A program made the position numbers and the translations under genes. This document shows, in pieces, positions 1 through 7,687 of a DNA stretch of 16,699 bases. The DNA comes from an uncultured Bdellovibrio sp. (lineage in GTDB: Bacteria; Bdellovibrionota; Bdellovibrionia; Bdellovibrionales; Bdellovibrionaceae). Under the pieces are notes generated by a model. The model had not been told where the DNA came from, ran no database searches, and worked only from the letters and a program-made list of their open reading frames with translations. Position 1 is the stretch's first letter, and each line of letters starts with the position of its first letter. The stretch lies in contig CAMLMF010000014.1 of NCBI GenBank assembly GCA_946480995.1, forward strand, positions 1 through 16,699. The letters are read 5' to 3'.

Positions 1-207
1 CAGGCGATGCACGACGTAAACGACTTTGCTGGAACGGGGATTGCCCTTACGGACATATGAATTTAAAGCGCTGTGAATGGTGTCGTCTGAATTCCATTTT
101 GCGGCCACGGTTAAAGCCCCCGGGGCTTTGTTGCCGACGATAATGTCCAGATCCTCGTGCAGGATGGCGAAACCTCGGGGTTGGTATTTTTTCGGGATCT
201 TTTTCAT
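1..207 (-). CDS. RluA-family pseudouridine synthase, N-terminal part (runs off the left edge)
   Basis: Only the first 69 codons are in the window. Read on the minus strand from ATG at 207, the protein begins MKKIPKKYQPRGFAILHEDL and continues with DIIVGNKAPG and then KVVYVVHRL. The pattern of a strand with an E-D pair, an 'NK.PG' turn, and later 'VVHRL' is the start of the RluA catalytic domain. In this family HRLD carries the catalytic Asp, which would be the first residue beyond the window edge. These enzymes isomerise uridine to pseudouridine in rRNA or tRNA; the target cannot be told from this fragment. There is no separate S4 domain before the catalytic fold, so it is a short RluA type. 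A GAGG sequence lies just upstream of the ATG. It follows hemH on the same strand after about 70 bp and is probably an independent unit. Confidence 0.8.
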   Translation of the reverse strand, partial: MKKIPKKYQPRGFAILHEDLDIIVGNKAPGALTVAAKWNSDDTIHSALNSYVRKGNPRSSKVVYVVHRL

Positions 208-220
208 GGCGGCCTCAATT

Positions 221-250
221 TAAAAAAGCCACCTTAACAGATCCAAGGCA
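221..250 (-). terminator. possible weak intrinsic terminator after hemH
   Basis: On the minus strand, downstream of the hemH stop, CCTT (248-245) can pair with AAGG (235-232) around a nine-base loop. GU pairs could extend the stem slightly, and a run of six T follows at 227-222. The stem is short and weak, so this is only a candidate for the end of the heme operon before the pseudouridine synthase gene. Confidence 0.3.
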
Positions 251-279
251 AATTGGTACTTGGTTTGAAAAGATTTTCC

Positions 280-1296
280 CTAAGCTTGATGCTTTGTTAT
301 CAATCCAGCAAAGCCCGTCACCCAGTCTGATTCCGCATTCACACACGGGATGACTTCCAGGTTCTTGCCGCCTTTTTTAATGAACTCTTCCTTGGCCCCC
401 ATGGCGATTTCTTCGAGGGTCTCAATACAATCAGCAACAAAAGACGGGCAGATGACGGCGATGTTTTTCTTACCCGTCCGGGCCAGGATTTCTAAAGAGT
501 GTTCCGTTGAAGGCTTTAACCACTCCGCCCGGCCTAAGCGGGACTGAAACGAAACACTCCAGTGGCTATCTAGCAACTGCAAAGATTCTGCAATTTGAGT
601 TGCGGATTCAAAGCACTGAGCACGGTAACAGTTCTTCGCACAGGCGTTGGCTTCAAAGCAGCAGCCATCGGTCTGCAGGCAGCCCGGCACTTTGCGGATA
701 TGACTTTCTGGCAAACCATGAAAGGAAAATAAATAGTGATCAATCGGTTCATCACCGACTTTTTCGCGAATCAAGCGGGCACTGGGCTGCACGAAGGCCC
801 CTTGAGCAAAAAAGGGCGGCAAGGTCGTCGTCGGAATATCAAGACCCATCCGACCCATCAAGCGATGGACTTCTTTCAGGGCAGAACCCGTCGTAGCCTC
901 GGAATACTGCGGGAACATCGGAGCTAAAATAATCGAGCTGACGTTGGCTTCCACGAACTCTGTCAGCGCGGACTCAATCAACGGATCTGCATAGCGCATG
1001 CCGATTTTGACAAGGTAATTGCTGCCGAGAGTGTTTTGTAACTTCGCTGCAAATTCTTTGGTGTAAACGTTCAGCGGGGACCCCTGATCTTTAATCCACA
1101 CCTTTTCATAGTTCGCAGCCGAAGCCGGACCCCGCCGAGGCACAATTAGCAAATTCACCAAAGTCCATCGCAAAGGATAAGGTAAATTGATCACATCCTT
1201 GTCCATCAAGAAGGTCGAAAGATATTTTTTAACGGCAGGCACTTCATAAGAAGGGGGACTGCCAATGTTTAAAAGAAGAACGCCAATTTTACCCAT
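280..1296 (-). CDS. hemH: ferrochelatase with internal cysteine cluster (probable [2Fe-2S] type)
   Basis: 338 aa. Inserts ferrous iron into protoporphyrin IX, the last step of protoheme synthesis. The N-terminus GVLLLNIGSP is the classic ferrochelatase start. The catalytic His lies in SFHGLPESH (His193), followed by QSRLGRAEWLKP and the acidic motif FVADCIETLEEI (residues 286-297). Between His193 and about residue 230 is an insert with six cysteines (206, 212, 213, 219, 223, 228). A class of ferrochelatases exemplified by Myxococcus xanthus binds a [2Fe-2S] cluster with four cysteines in an internal segment of about 20 residues, unlike the C-terminal ligands of animal enzymes; this protein appears to belong to it. 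No transmembrane tail is evident, so it is probably soluble or peripheral. The start overlaps the hemY stop by 8 nt (ATGGGTAA), and an AGGAG lies about 13 nt upstream inside hemY. It is the last gene of the operon. Confidence 0.97.
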   Translation of the reverse strand: MGKIGVLLLNIGSPPSYEVPAVKKYLSTFLMDKDVINLPYPLRWTLVNLLIVPRRGPASAANYEKVWIKDQGSPLNVYTKEFAAKLQNTLGSNYLVKIGMRYADPLIESALTEFVEANVSSIILAPMFPQYSEATTGSALKEVHRLMGRMGLDIPTTTLPPFFAQGAFVQPSARLIREKVGDEPIDHYLFSFHGLPESHIRKVPGCLQTDGCCFEANACAKNCYRAQCFESATQIAESLQLLDSHWSVSFQSRLGRAEWLKPSTEHSLEILARTGKKNIAVICPSFVADCIETLEEIAMGAKEEFIKKGGKNLEVIPCVNAESDWVTGFAGLITKHQA

Positions 1297-2503
1297 AACG
1301 TTTCAAAATCTCCTGTGCCAGTTCTTCGCTGCGATCTAAGATTTTACTTAAGCCTATCCCGCTCAGATAGTTTCCGTGCAGAAAAATATTTTCCGATGAT
1401 GGCAAAGCCTTCAGCAAATTTAAGGACTCTTCCAACTGCAAGTCATAATAAGGCAGTGCATTTTTCCAGCGATTGATACGCACGTCGACCAGACGTTCGG
1501 TATTTCCTAAAATGCGGTGGCGCTCTTCGGCCAACAGGCGCAGCAAGTCAGTGTCGGAAAGATGCAAAACGGCTTCATTATCAACGCCTCCTAAAATCCA
1601 CGTTTCATTATAAACTTTATCGCGGTCAGGGAAAATGTACGAGTTCATCAAGATTCCTAAAGACTGCAATCCCACACGGCGTGGAATCAGACAGCCGAAA
1701 CCTTTGTAGGTGCTTTGCGCTTTGGCAAAAAACATCGTGACACTCATTAACGACGACATTCGGATCTTAGCCAAAAGGGCCGAGGTCGAAGGAGCCACGT
1801 TCGACAAAAGATTTGCAGCGACTGCAGCTGATGTTGCGACGACCACGGGGTGTTGCAAAGATTTTATATCCACGGAAGAGTTCAAATGAATTTGTACACC
1901 CAGTGCGCGCAGTTTCATTTCTAACTTATCCACGATGTTCTGCATGCCCTGGGGACCGCTGACTAAGCCGCCATAACGGTTTTTCTTTTTGCGATGAAAT
2001 AACGGGCCCAAAATAAGGGAAGCACTCAGGCCCGTAACATCATTGCCATAAATGCCTTGCATGGCAGGGCCCAAAATATATTGGGTTGGGGCTGATCCTA
2101 AATTCCGTTCGCCCCAAGTTTTTAAAGTTTCTTGCGAACGCGGAATAAGTGTCTTTTTTCCGCGAAGAACTTTAGAACCCAAGCAGGAAATGAAACATAA
2201 CGTTTCCCAAAATCTCAACGGCCACGCGCGGGGTTTGTCGCGAAAAAGAAATCTTTTTTTAGCACTATCCAAAGGAAGAACGGGAGCCAGGCCCAGCTCT
2301 TGAAATAGTGATTCGACATTGTCTGTGCGAATCAAGGCGTTGGCCGCGCGTTCAGCAATGCCGCTGTCTAAAACATCCGTGCCTAGCAATCCCCCGACAC
2401 GGGATGATTTTTCGTAAAGATCGACTTGAAAGCCTTTTTTTGCCAGTTGCAGGGACAAGGTCATCCCTGCAAAACCAGCGCCGATAACGCTGACCTTTTT
2501 CAT
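1289..2503 (-). CDS. hemY: protoporphyrinogen oxidase, FAD-dependent (HemY/PgoX type)
   Basis: 404 aa. Oxidises protoporphyrinogen IX to protoporphyrin IX using FAD and, in this family, molecular oxygen. The N-terminal dinucleotide-binding motif is VIGAGFAG (Gly8, Gly10, Gly13), with a ribose-binding Glu31 in LYEKS and the typical SSRVGG stretch. The SGPQGMQNIVDKL segment in the middle and the C-terminal GNYLSGIG (377-384) are characteristic of PPO-family amine-oxidase-fold proteins. It is somewhat shorter than the usual 450-470 aa. Its ATG overlaps the hemN stop as ATGA and has no recognisable Shine-Dalgarno sequence, so translation probably depends on coupling to hemN. The neighbouring hemN and hemH act just before and after it. 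Gene naming varies (hemG, hemY or pgoX); HemY describes the FAD enzyme rather than E. coli HemG. Confidence 0.93.
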   Translation of the reverse strand: MKKVSVIGAGFAGMTLSLQLAKKGFQVDLYEKSSRVGGLLGTDVLDSGIAERAANALIRTDNVESLFQELGLAPVLPLDSAKKRFLFRDKPRAWPLRFWETLCFISCLGSKVLRGKKTLIPRSQETLKTWGERNLGSAPTQYILGPAMQGIYGNDVTGLSASLILGPLFHRKKKNRYGGLVSGPQGMQNIVDKLEMKLRALGVQIHLNSSVDIKSLQHPVVVATSAAVAANLLSNVAPSTSALLAKIRMSSLMSVTMFFAKAQSTYKGFGCLIPRRVGLQSLGILMNSYIFPDRDKVYNETWILGGVDNEAVLHLSDTDLLRLLAEERHRILGNTERLVDVRINRWKNALPYYDLQLEESLNLLKALPSSENIFLHGNYLSGIGLSKILDRSEELAQEILKRYG

Positions 2504-3846
2504 ATTGATTGCGAAAATATTTTTGTTTGCGGTTGTTTCGCTTTTAAACGTTCGTCAAAGAAAACGCAGACGTTGCGTAAAAACGGACGCCCCTGTTCTT
2601 TAACGATCAATTTGTTATCGCGAATTTCAATCAAGGAATCCCGTAACATTTCTGACAAGAATTCTTGAGACGCCTGTTCGTCCGCGGGATTTGTAAAGGC
2701 CACTTCAAATTCAGTCATTAATTTCAAAATCTGTTCACGACGAATTTGATCTTCGGCTGTTAATACGTGTCCCCGCAATGTCGGCAACTGACCGGCCCGT
2801 AAAGAGGCTTCATACAACGGCAACACTTTTTCATTCTGATGAAAACTGTACGGAGTTTCTGAAATTGCTGAAACCCCCATGCCCAAAAGCACGTCTGTGC
2901 GTTGATCGGTATAGCCCATAAAATTACGGTGCAAACGTTTTTCGTTCATCGCAAGACACAAGTTGTCTGTTGGTAAAGCAAAGTGATCCATACCCACTTC
3001 CACATAACCAGCTTCTAACAAAACACCTCGGGCGATTTCGTAAAGGGCTCGTTTTTCAGAAGCTTTTGGCAAGTCTTCGTCTTTAAACAAACGCTGCGCA
3101 GGTTTAATCCAAGGCACTAAGGCAAAGCTGTACAGTGCAATCCGGTCGGGACGCAGTTGCACGGTGGCTTTCGCTGTTTCTAAAATGGATTCTGGTGTTT
3201 GCTTCGCTAAGCCATAGATCAAATCAAAATTCACCGAGGTATAGCCCATGTCTCGGGCCGCCGAGGTCAAATTTGCGGTGATTTCTAAAGGCTGAATACG
3301 ATTCACCAGACGCTGCACTTCGGGATTAAAATCCTGGACGCCCATGCTAACACGGGTGAAACCCAATTCACGCAAAGCTTGCAATTGTTCTGTGTTCGTA
3401 CGACGTGGGTCAACTTCAATAGAGCCTTCAAAATCCTGCAAATCCACTTTGGCTTGGGACAAAATCGGCTTCAACAGCGCGGTTAGGGACTGGGCCGACA
3501 AGAACGTCGGTGTGCCGCCCCCTAAGTGAAGATGCTTTAAGGGCTTTTGTAAAAGCTCTGGAACTTGTTCGACATACTGCTGCCATTCTTGCAAAACCAA
3601 ATCCACATAATGCATTTCGCGCTTGTGATCTTTGGTGATGATGTTGTTGCAGCCGCAGAAGGTACAAAGCGATTCACAGAAGGGAATATGCAAATATAGC
3701 GACCAACCACCCGGCGAATTTATCAGCGTGGTTTTTAAGTGCGCCGTCCATTGTTCTCGGGTTGGGTTCGTTTCCCAATACGGAACTGTCGGATACGAAG
3801 TGTAACGAGGCGCTGGAACATCGTATTTTGCCAACAAGTGTTTCAT
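2500..3846 (-). CDS. hemN: oxygen-independent coproporphyrinogen III dehydrogenase (radical SAM)
   Basis: 448 aa from the chosen start. Converts coproporphyrinogen III to protoporphyrinogen IX by oxidative decarboxylation with S-adenosylmethionine. PRYTSYPT (13-20) is the signature N-terminus of true HemN. The radical-SAM cluster motif is YLHIPFCESLCTFCGC, with cysteines 57, 61, 64 and 66; the extra fourth Cys of the CGC end distinguishes HemN from HemW-like proteins. LHLGGGTPTFL follows as the SAM-binding glycine motif. I chose ATG 3846 over an in-frame start 84 nt upstream because it overlaps the hemE stop as ATGA, has AAGGA 6 nt ahead, and gives the family's usual N-terminus. The cluster carries no oxygen-dependent HemF, so this is the only coproporphyrinogen oxidase visible here, although the next enzyme (HemY) uses oxygen. 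Confidence 0.96.
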   Translation of the reverse strand: MKHLLAKYDVPAPRYTSYPTVPYWETNPTREQWTAHLKTTLINSPGGWSLYLHIPFCESLCTFCGCNNIITKDHKREMHYVDLVLQEWQQYVEQVPELLQKPLKHLHLGGGTPTFLSAQSLTALLKPILSQAKVDLQDFEGSIEVDPRRTNTEQLQALRELGFTRVSMGVQDFNPEVQRLVNRIQPLEITANLTSAARDMGYTSVNFDLIYGLAKQTPESILETAKATVQLRPDRIALYSFALVPWIKPAQRLFKDEDLPKASEKRALYEIARGVLLEAGYVEVGMDHFALPTDNLCLAMNEKRLHRNFMGYTDQRTDVLLGMGVSAISETPYSFHQNEKVLPLYEASLRAGQLPTLRGHVLTAEDQIRREQILKLMTEFEVAFTNPADEQASQEFLSEMLRDSLIEIRDNKLIVKEQGRPFLRNVCVFFDERLKAKQPQTKIFSQSI

Positions 3847-4862
3847 GACAATTCCTTGCGCACAGTTTCGACGAACAATTGCACGTGACGTTCGGGGGTT
3901 TTCGGTAAAACGCCGTGGCCTAAACCACAAACCCAGCCCGCACGCTGTTCGGGAGTCATGTCCTTCATGGGCGCTAAGAAGGTGTGCAAAGATTTTTTAA
4001 AGTCAGCTTCGTTCATAAATAACAAGCTTTGGTCGAAGTTGCCTTGTACAAAACCTTTATTTTGCACTTTGAAGCTGTCCGGTAACCAACAGCGGTGATC
4101 AAAGCCTTGGCCCGCCCATGGTAATTCTTTAAAGCCGCCATTAAAAAATGCTGGCTGCGTGCCCTTTGAATAATATCCAAGTTTGTGCGGGTATTCTTTC
4201 GATAATTTTTCCAGAACTGGTTGAATGTATTCTTGAAAGAACAGCGGCGACACTTCGCCAGCAGCGGTATCAAAAATCATCACGACTTCCGCGCCACCTT
4301 CAAATTGCAGACGGATGTTTTCTTTTAAAAGAGGATAAAGTTTTTCTAAAAAATTTGGAAACAACGGTGCTAACGCCTTTGATTGAATCAACGAACCCGC
4401 ATGGGATCCTTCGACGGCATACACAAACAAAGTCCAAGGGCCGCCGATAAAACCAATCAGACTTTTATTGCTTGGTAAAACGGCGCGAGTCGCTTGCATG
4501 GCTTGCTTTTGAAAGCCCATAAAGTCGATCGCCTTGTCAACGGGCCCTAGCTTGCCAATATTCTCAGCGTTTAGTTTAAATTCCAACTGAGGTCCATGAT
4601 CGGTGTAATCCAATCCCATGCCGAGGGCTTCTAAAGGAAACAAGATGTCTGAAAACAGAATCGACACGTCAAAGTCAAATTCAGCGACAGGTCCGAGTGC
4701 CACCTGCGCTGCCAGCTCTGGATTTTTACAAAGCTGCATAAAAGAATTCTGTGCACGCAAGCCTTGATAGTGCTTGTGATAACGGCCTGCTTGGCGCATG
4801 AACCAAATCGGTGGGACATTTTGAGGAATACGTTGCAAAGAGTTGTGAAAAAGTGAATTCAT
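3843..4862 (-). CDS. hemE: uroporphyrinogen III decarboxylase
   Basis: 339 aa, cytoplasmic. Removes four carboxyl groups from uroporphyrinogen III to give coproporphyrinogen III. The N-terminal signature PIWFMRQAGRY (ending at residue 28) carries the substrate-binding arginines. ILFSDILFPLEALGM contains the essential aspartate (Asp72), GFIGGPWTLF (137-146) is the second family signature, and GLGHGVLP near the C-terminus supplies the conserved His. ATG 4862 is preferred to the in-frame ATG 21 nt upstream: it has GGAGG 8 nt ahead, overlaps the response-regulator stop as ATGA, and gives the standard length. Because its ribosome-binding site lies within the last codons of the regulator gene, expression is tied to that of the two-component system. 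Confidence 0.97.
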   Translation of the reverse strand: MNSLFHNSLQRIPQNVPPIWFMRQAGRYHKHYQGLRAQNSFMQLCKNPELAAQVALGPVAEFDFDVSILFSDILFPLEALGMGLDYTDHGPQLEFKLNAENIGKLGPVDKAIDFMGFQKQAMQATRAVLPSNKSLIGFIGGPWTLFVYAVEGSHAGSLIQSKALAPLFPNFLEKLYPLLKENIRLQFEGGAEVVMIFDTAAGEVSPLFFQEYIQPVLEKLSKEYPHKLGYYSKGTQPAFFNGGFKELPWAGQGFDHRCWLPDSFKVQNKGFVQGNFDQSLLFMNEADFKKSLHTFLAPMKDMTPEQRAGWVCGLGHGVLPKTPERHVQLFVETVRKELS

Positions 4863-5533
4863 GAATTTTCCTCCAGGGACCATTGGTAACCGACACCGCG
4901 TACGGATCGAATGTGTTTTTCGCCGTCATCTCCAAGAACGTGTCTTAGGCGCACGATGATGTTGTCCACCGTGCGATGACTTGGGTTTTTATCAACCCCC
5001 CACACTTCGTTCATGATCTCATCACGACTTAAAATGCGCGGGGATTTTTCAATTAATAACTGCAAGATCTTCATATCCGTGACAGGGGGATATTCGATCT
5101 TGCCGGATTTAAGTTGCACCGACAGATTCGTGAAATTCAGCGTGCATCCAGGCAGCTCAATTTCGCGGGCGGGGGCATGGGCCTCTAATACGTGCTTCAC
5201 ACGAATCAGCAACTCTTTCAGATGAAAAGGCTTAGGAATGTATTCTTCCGCGCCAAGCTCAAAGCCACGCAAGCGCGATTCGGCATCTGCTTGTGCTGTC
5301 AGAAACAAAAACAAAACCGGGGACACCTGTTTGATTTTCTCGGCCAATTCAAAGCCAGTGCCATCAGGCAGGCCAACATCCAGTAAAATCAAATCAAAGT
5401 CCTTGCTTGCTGAAAAGGTGCTCCACGCTTCAGAAAGACTTTTCGCCCAGGAAACTTGATATTCTTTTTGCAAACGCGTGGTCAGGGTTTCGCCTAAGGA
5501 CAAATCATCTTCGACTAAAAGGATTTTTCTCAT
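4859..5533 (-). CDS. OmpR/PhoB-family response regulator embedded in the heme operon
   Basis: 224 aa DNA-binding regulator. The receiver domain (about 1-115) has the acidic pocket E8-D9-D10, the phospho-acceptor Asp52 in LILLDVGLPDG, Thr79, and Lys101 in IPKPFH. The C-terminal winged helix (about 130-220) includes LSRDEIMNEVWG, the recognition-helix sequence RTVDNIIVRLRHVLG and the hairpin VRGVGYQW. The recognition helix resembles that of PhoB (RTVD..I.RLR), a family that binds tandem direct repeats about 11 bp apart. It starts by ATGA overlap with the kinase gene, with GGAAGGA upstream, and ends by ATGA overlap with hemE. Its position makes control of the heme genes the simplest hypothesis; a candidate site is the repeat at 10098-10115. 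The target and signal are inferred, not shown. Confidence 0.95.
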   Translation of the reverse strand: MRKILLVEDDLSLGETLTTRLQKEYQVSWAKSLSEAWSTFSASKDFDLILLDVGLPDGTGFELAEKIKQVSPVLFLFLTAQADAESRLRGFELGAEEYIPKPFHLKELLIRVKHVLEAHAPAREIELPGCTLNFTNLSVQLKSGKIEYPPVTDMKILQLLIEKSPRILSRDEIMNEVWGVDKNPSHRTVDNIIVRLRHVLGDDGEKHIRSVRGVGYQWSLEENS

Positions 5534-6405
5534 AAGAAGCGTCCTTCCAGTTCAATCACCGATGTGAAGCCTGTGTTGTCTTTGGATTCAAAGGACAAAG
5601 AACCCTTCATCTTTTCAACCAAGCGTTTTGAAATGAGTAACCCAATGCCGTTACTGCGGGCATCTTTGGAGGTTAAGATCTCGCCACCTAGTTTCTTTAA
5701 AGGTCCTTTAAAGCCTAAGCCATTGTCTTGAATACGCAGTTCCACGCGGGAACCCGCTTTTTCTTGCACTTGAATTCGAATCACGTTGGCTTTGCCGTGC
5801 ACAATGGAATTCTGTAAAACATTTCTTAATAAACTAAGCAAAGCGCGGCGATCGCCCTTAAGCATGACTTTTCTTTCCAGTTGAATCGTCAATTCAGGAA
5901 ATTCACCTCGCAAAGTGGAAATTAAATCCCCAAAAGAAATTTCTTCCTGCAATAAAGTACCTTGTTCGAGGGTTGCCAGTTGCAAAGAATTTTCTAACTG
6001 CAGGTCTAAACGATGAATGTCTTGAATCAAACGCTTCATTACGGGCTGTGGGTTGTCTTGGAATTCTTCTTCTAAAACCTCAGCCTGCAAGCGCAAGCGC
6101 GCAATGGAGGTTTTAATGTCATGACTGAATGTCGAAAAAAAGAAGCGCAAACGTTGATGGCGAACCTGATCACGATAAGTAAAGATCACCAGCGAAATTC
6201 CGCCTAAAAATATGGCGGCTAAAAGTATAGACCCTTCCCAGGCAAACATGCGATAGGACTTTTGCAATTGCTCTAGACTGGCTTGACGCGAATCCATGCG
6301 CACTAAAAAGAACACCCACCACCAGGCCACCAAAGAAAAAGTGAAGGCAAACCAGATGACGGCCAGGGCGGTTTTCAAATGCGATTTTGAAAAGCCGTTT
6401 TTCAT
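5530..6405 (-). CDS. membrane sensor histidine kinase with minimal external loop
   Basis: 291 aa partner of the following response regulator. Two hydrophobic helices (about 12-36 and 55-76) flank only some 17 extracytoplasmic residues, so there is no periplasmic sensor domain, PAS or HAMP domain. The DHp region begins with FSTFSHDIKTS, where His95 is the predicted phosphorylation site. The ATPase domain shows an N-box (LLRNVLQNSIVHG, 192-204), G1 box DNGLGF (227-232) and G2 box SNGIGL (251-256). Such short-loop kinases are thought to sense signals in or at the membrane or through a partner protein; in this context porphyrin, heme or redox state are candidates (inference). The ATG lies one base after the hemL stop and no Shine-Dalgarno sequence precedes it, so translation is probably coupled to hemL. 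Confidence 0.93.
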   Translation of the reverse strand: MKNGFSKSHLKTALAVIWFAFTFSLVAWWWVFFLVRMDSRQASLEQLQKSYRMFAWEGSILLAAIFLGGISLVIFTYRDQVRHQRLRFFFSTFSHDIKTSIARLRLQAEVLEEEFQDNPQPVMKRLIQDIHRLDLQLENSLQLATLEQGTLLQEEISFGDLISTLRGEFPELTIQLERKVMLKGDRRALLSLLRNVLQNSIVHGKANVIRIQVQEKAGSRVELRIQDNGLGFKGPLKKLGGEILTSKDARSNGIGLLISKRLVEKMKGSLSFESKDNTGFTSVIELEGRFL

Positions 6406-6406
6406 A

Positions 6407-7687
6407 TTAATCGACCGATTCTAAAATCAAAGCAGCAGCCTGATCTAAAAGCTCATCCGAATGCGCCATCGACACGAAGCCCACCTCATATGCGTTCGGC
6501 GCAAGGTACACACCTTTATCTAAAGATTTCAGGAAAATATTCTTAAAGTGCAACCCTTGATTCGCAGGGATTTGTTCCACCGTGCGAATCGGTTCGGGGC
6601 TTGTACCATGAATCCAGAAAAGCGAAGCGGTGTGGCTGACATCTAAAGCCATGCCTTTTTTCTGTAGGCCTGTTTTTAAAGTATTGGCAAAACGTTCTGT
6701 GCGCTTCGCTAAAACATTCCATCCATCAAGGCGCTGCATTTTTTTTAAGGTCGTTAAGCCTGCGCGCATGCCGATCGGATTCGCACTTAAGGTGCCGGCT
6801 TGATAAACGTCCCCGCTTGGTGCCACAAGGTTCATCAGATCCGCACGGCCGCCGTAACAGCCCACGGGGAATCCACCGCCGATGATTTTTCCGTAGGTCA
6901 CCAGATCTGGCTTAATATCTGTTTTTTCAACCATGCCGCCTAAGCCCAAGCGGAAACCAGAAATCACTTCATCAAAAATTAAAAGCGTGCCGTTTTTCTT
7001 ACAAGTGTCAGCGACGTGTCTTAAGAACTCAGGTCGTTGCATCAACAAACCGTAATTGGCCGGAAGTGGCTCGATGATCACGGCTGCGATATCAGAACCT
7101 TGAGCTTGAAAAATTTCAGTCAAGCGAGCTTCGTCATTTAACGGAGCAACAACTGTGTGGGCTGCGACCTCCGCAGAAATCCCTGCACTGGATGAAGCCG
7201 ACGCACCGGCAAGGCCACTGCCAGCTTTGACTAATAAACTATCTACATGGCCGTGATAACAGCCTTCGAATTTTAAAACTTTTTTGCGCCCGGTTGCCGC
7301 GCGGGCCACACGCAAAGCGCTCATCACGGCTTCTGTGCCGGACGAAACAAAACGCAACTTTTCCATGAATGGTAATGTCGAGGTCATCCATTCAGCTAAT
7401 TCCAAAGAATAAACTTCTGCCGCCCCAAATGTCCAAGCGGTGTCGACCATGCGATGCACTTCTTCAGCCACTTCGGGATCGCGGTGACCCAAAATCAAAG
7501 GTCCAAAGCTTTGGCAGAAATCGATGTATTTTTTATTTTCAACGGAAGTTAAAAAAGCACCCTCCGCTTGTTTAAAGAAAACCGGGGCCCGATCCAACCC
7601 TTTAAAAGAACGAACCGGAGAATGAACTCCGCCGGGTGCAACCTTTAAAGCTCTTTGAAAAAGTTCATGGGAATTCATTGGCTGCAT
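6407..7687 (-). CDS. hemL: glutamate-1-semialdehyde 2,1-aminomutase
   Basis: 426 aa PLP enzyme that converts glutamate-1-semialdehyde to 5-aminolevulinate, the second committed step of the C5 pathway. Evidence includes [13 protein letters not shown] near the N-terminus, [16 protein letters not shown] (114-129, phosphate binding), FDEVISGFR (Asp239 contacts the PLP nitrogen) and [12 protein letters not shown], in which Lys267 forms the Schiff base. Two ATG codons compete: 7687 has GGAG 6 nt upstream, whereas 7678 forms an ATGA overlap with the hemC stop. I chose 7687 for its ribosome-binding site; the proteins would differ by three residues. HemL is normally a partner of GluTR, passing the unstable semialdehyde directly, which may matter here because HemA is truncated. 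Confidence 0.97.
   Translation of the reverse strand: MQPMNSHELFQRALKVAPGGVHSPVRSFKGLDRAPVFFKQAEGAFLTSVENKKYIDFCQSFGPLILGHRDPEVAEEVHRMVDTAWTFGAAEVYSLELAEWMTSTLPFMEKLRFVSSGTEAVMSALRVARAATGRKKVLKFEGCYHGHVDSLLVKAGSGLAGASASSSAGISAEVAAHTVVAPLNDEARLTEIFQAQGSDIAAVIIEPLPANYGLLMQRPEFLRHVADTCKKNGTLLIFDEVISGFRLGLGGMVEKTDIKPDLVTYGKIIGGGFPVGCYGGRADLMNLVAPSGDVYQAGTLSANPIGMRAGLTTLKKMQRLDGWNVLAKRTERFANTLKTGLQKKGMALDVSHTASLFWIHGTSPEPIRTVEQIPANQGLHFKNIFLKSLDKGVYLAPNAYEVGFVSMAHSDELLDQAAALILESVD

Noticed and set aside
507..896. Plus-strand open frame of 129 codons opposite hemH
   Set aside because: Antisense to a strongly conserved gene, with no ribosome-binding site and a composition that mirrors hemH codons.
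3847..3930. In-frame N-terminal extension of hemN
   Set aside because: It lies wholly inside hemE, has no family similarity, and the downstream ATG has AAGGA and an ATGA overlap with the hemE stop.
4148..4450. Plus-strand open frame of 100 codons opposite hemE
   Set aside because: Antisense shadow of conserved hemE sequence, with no domain or start signal.
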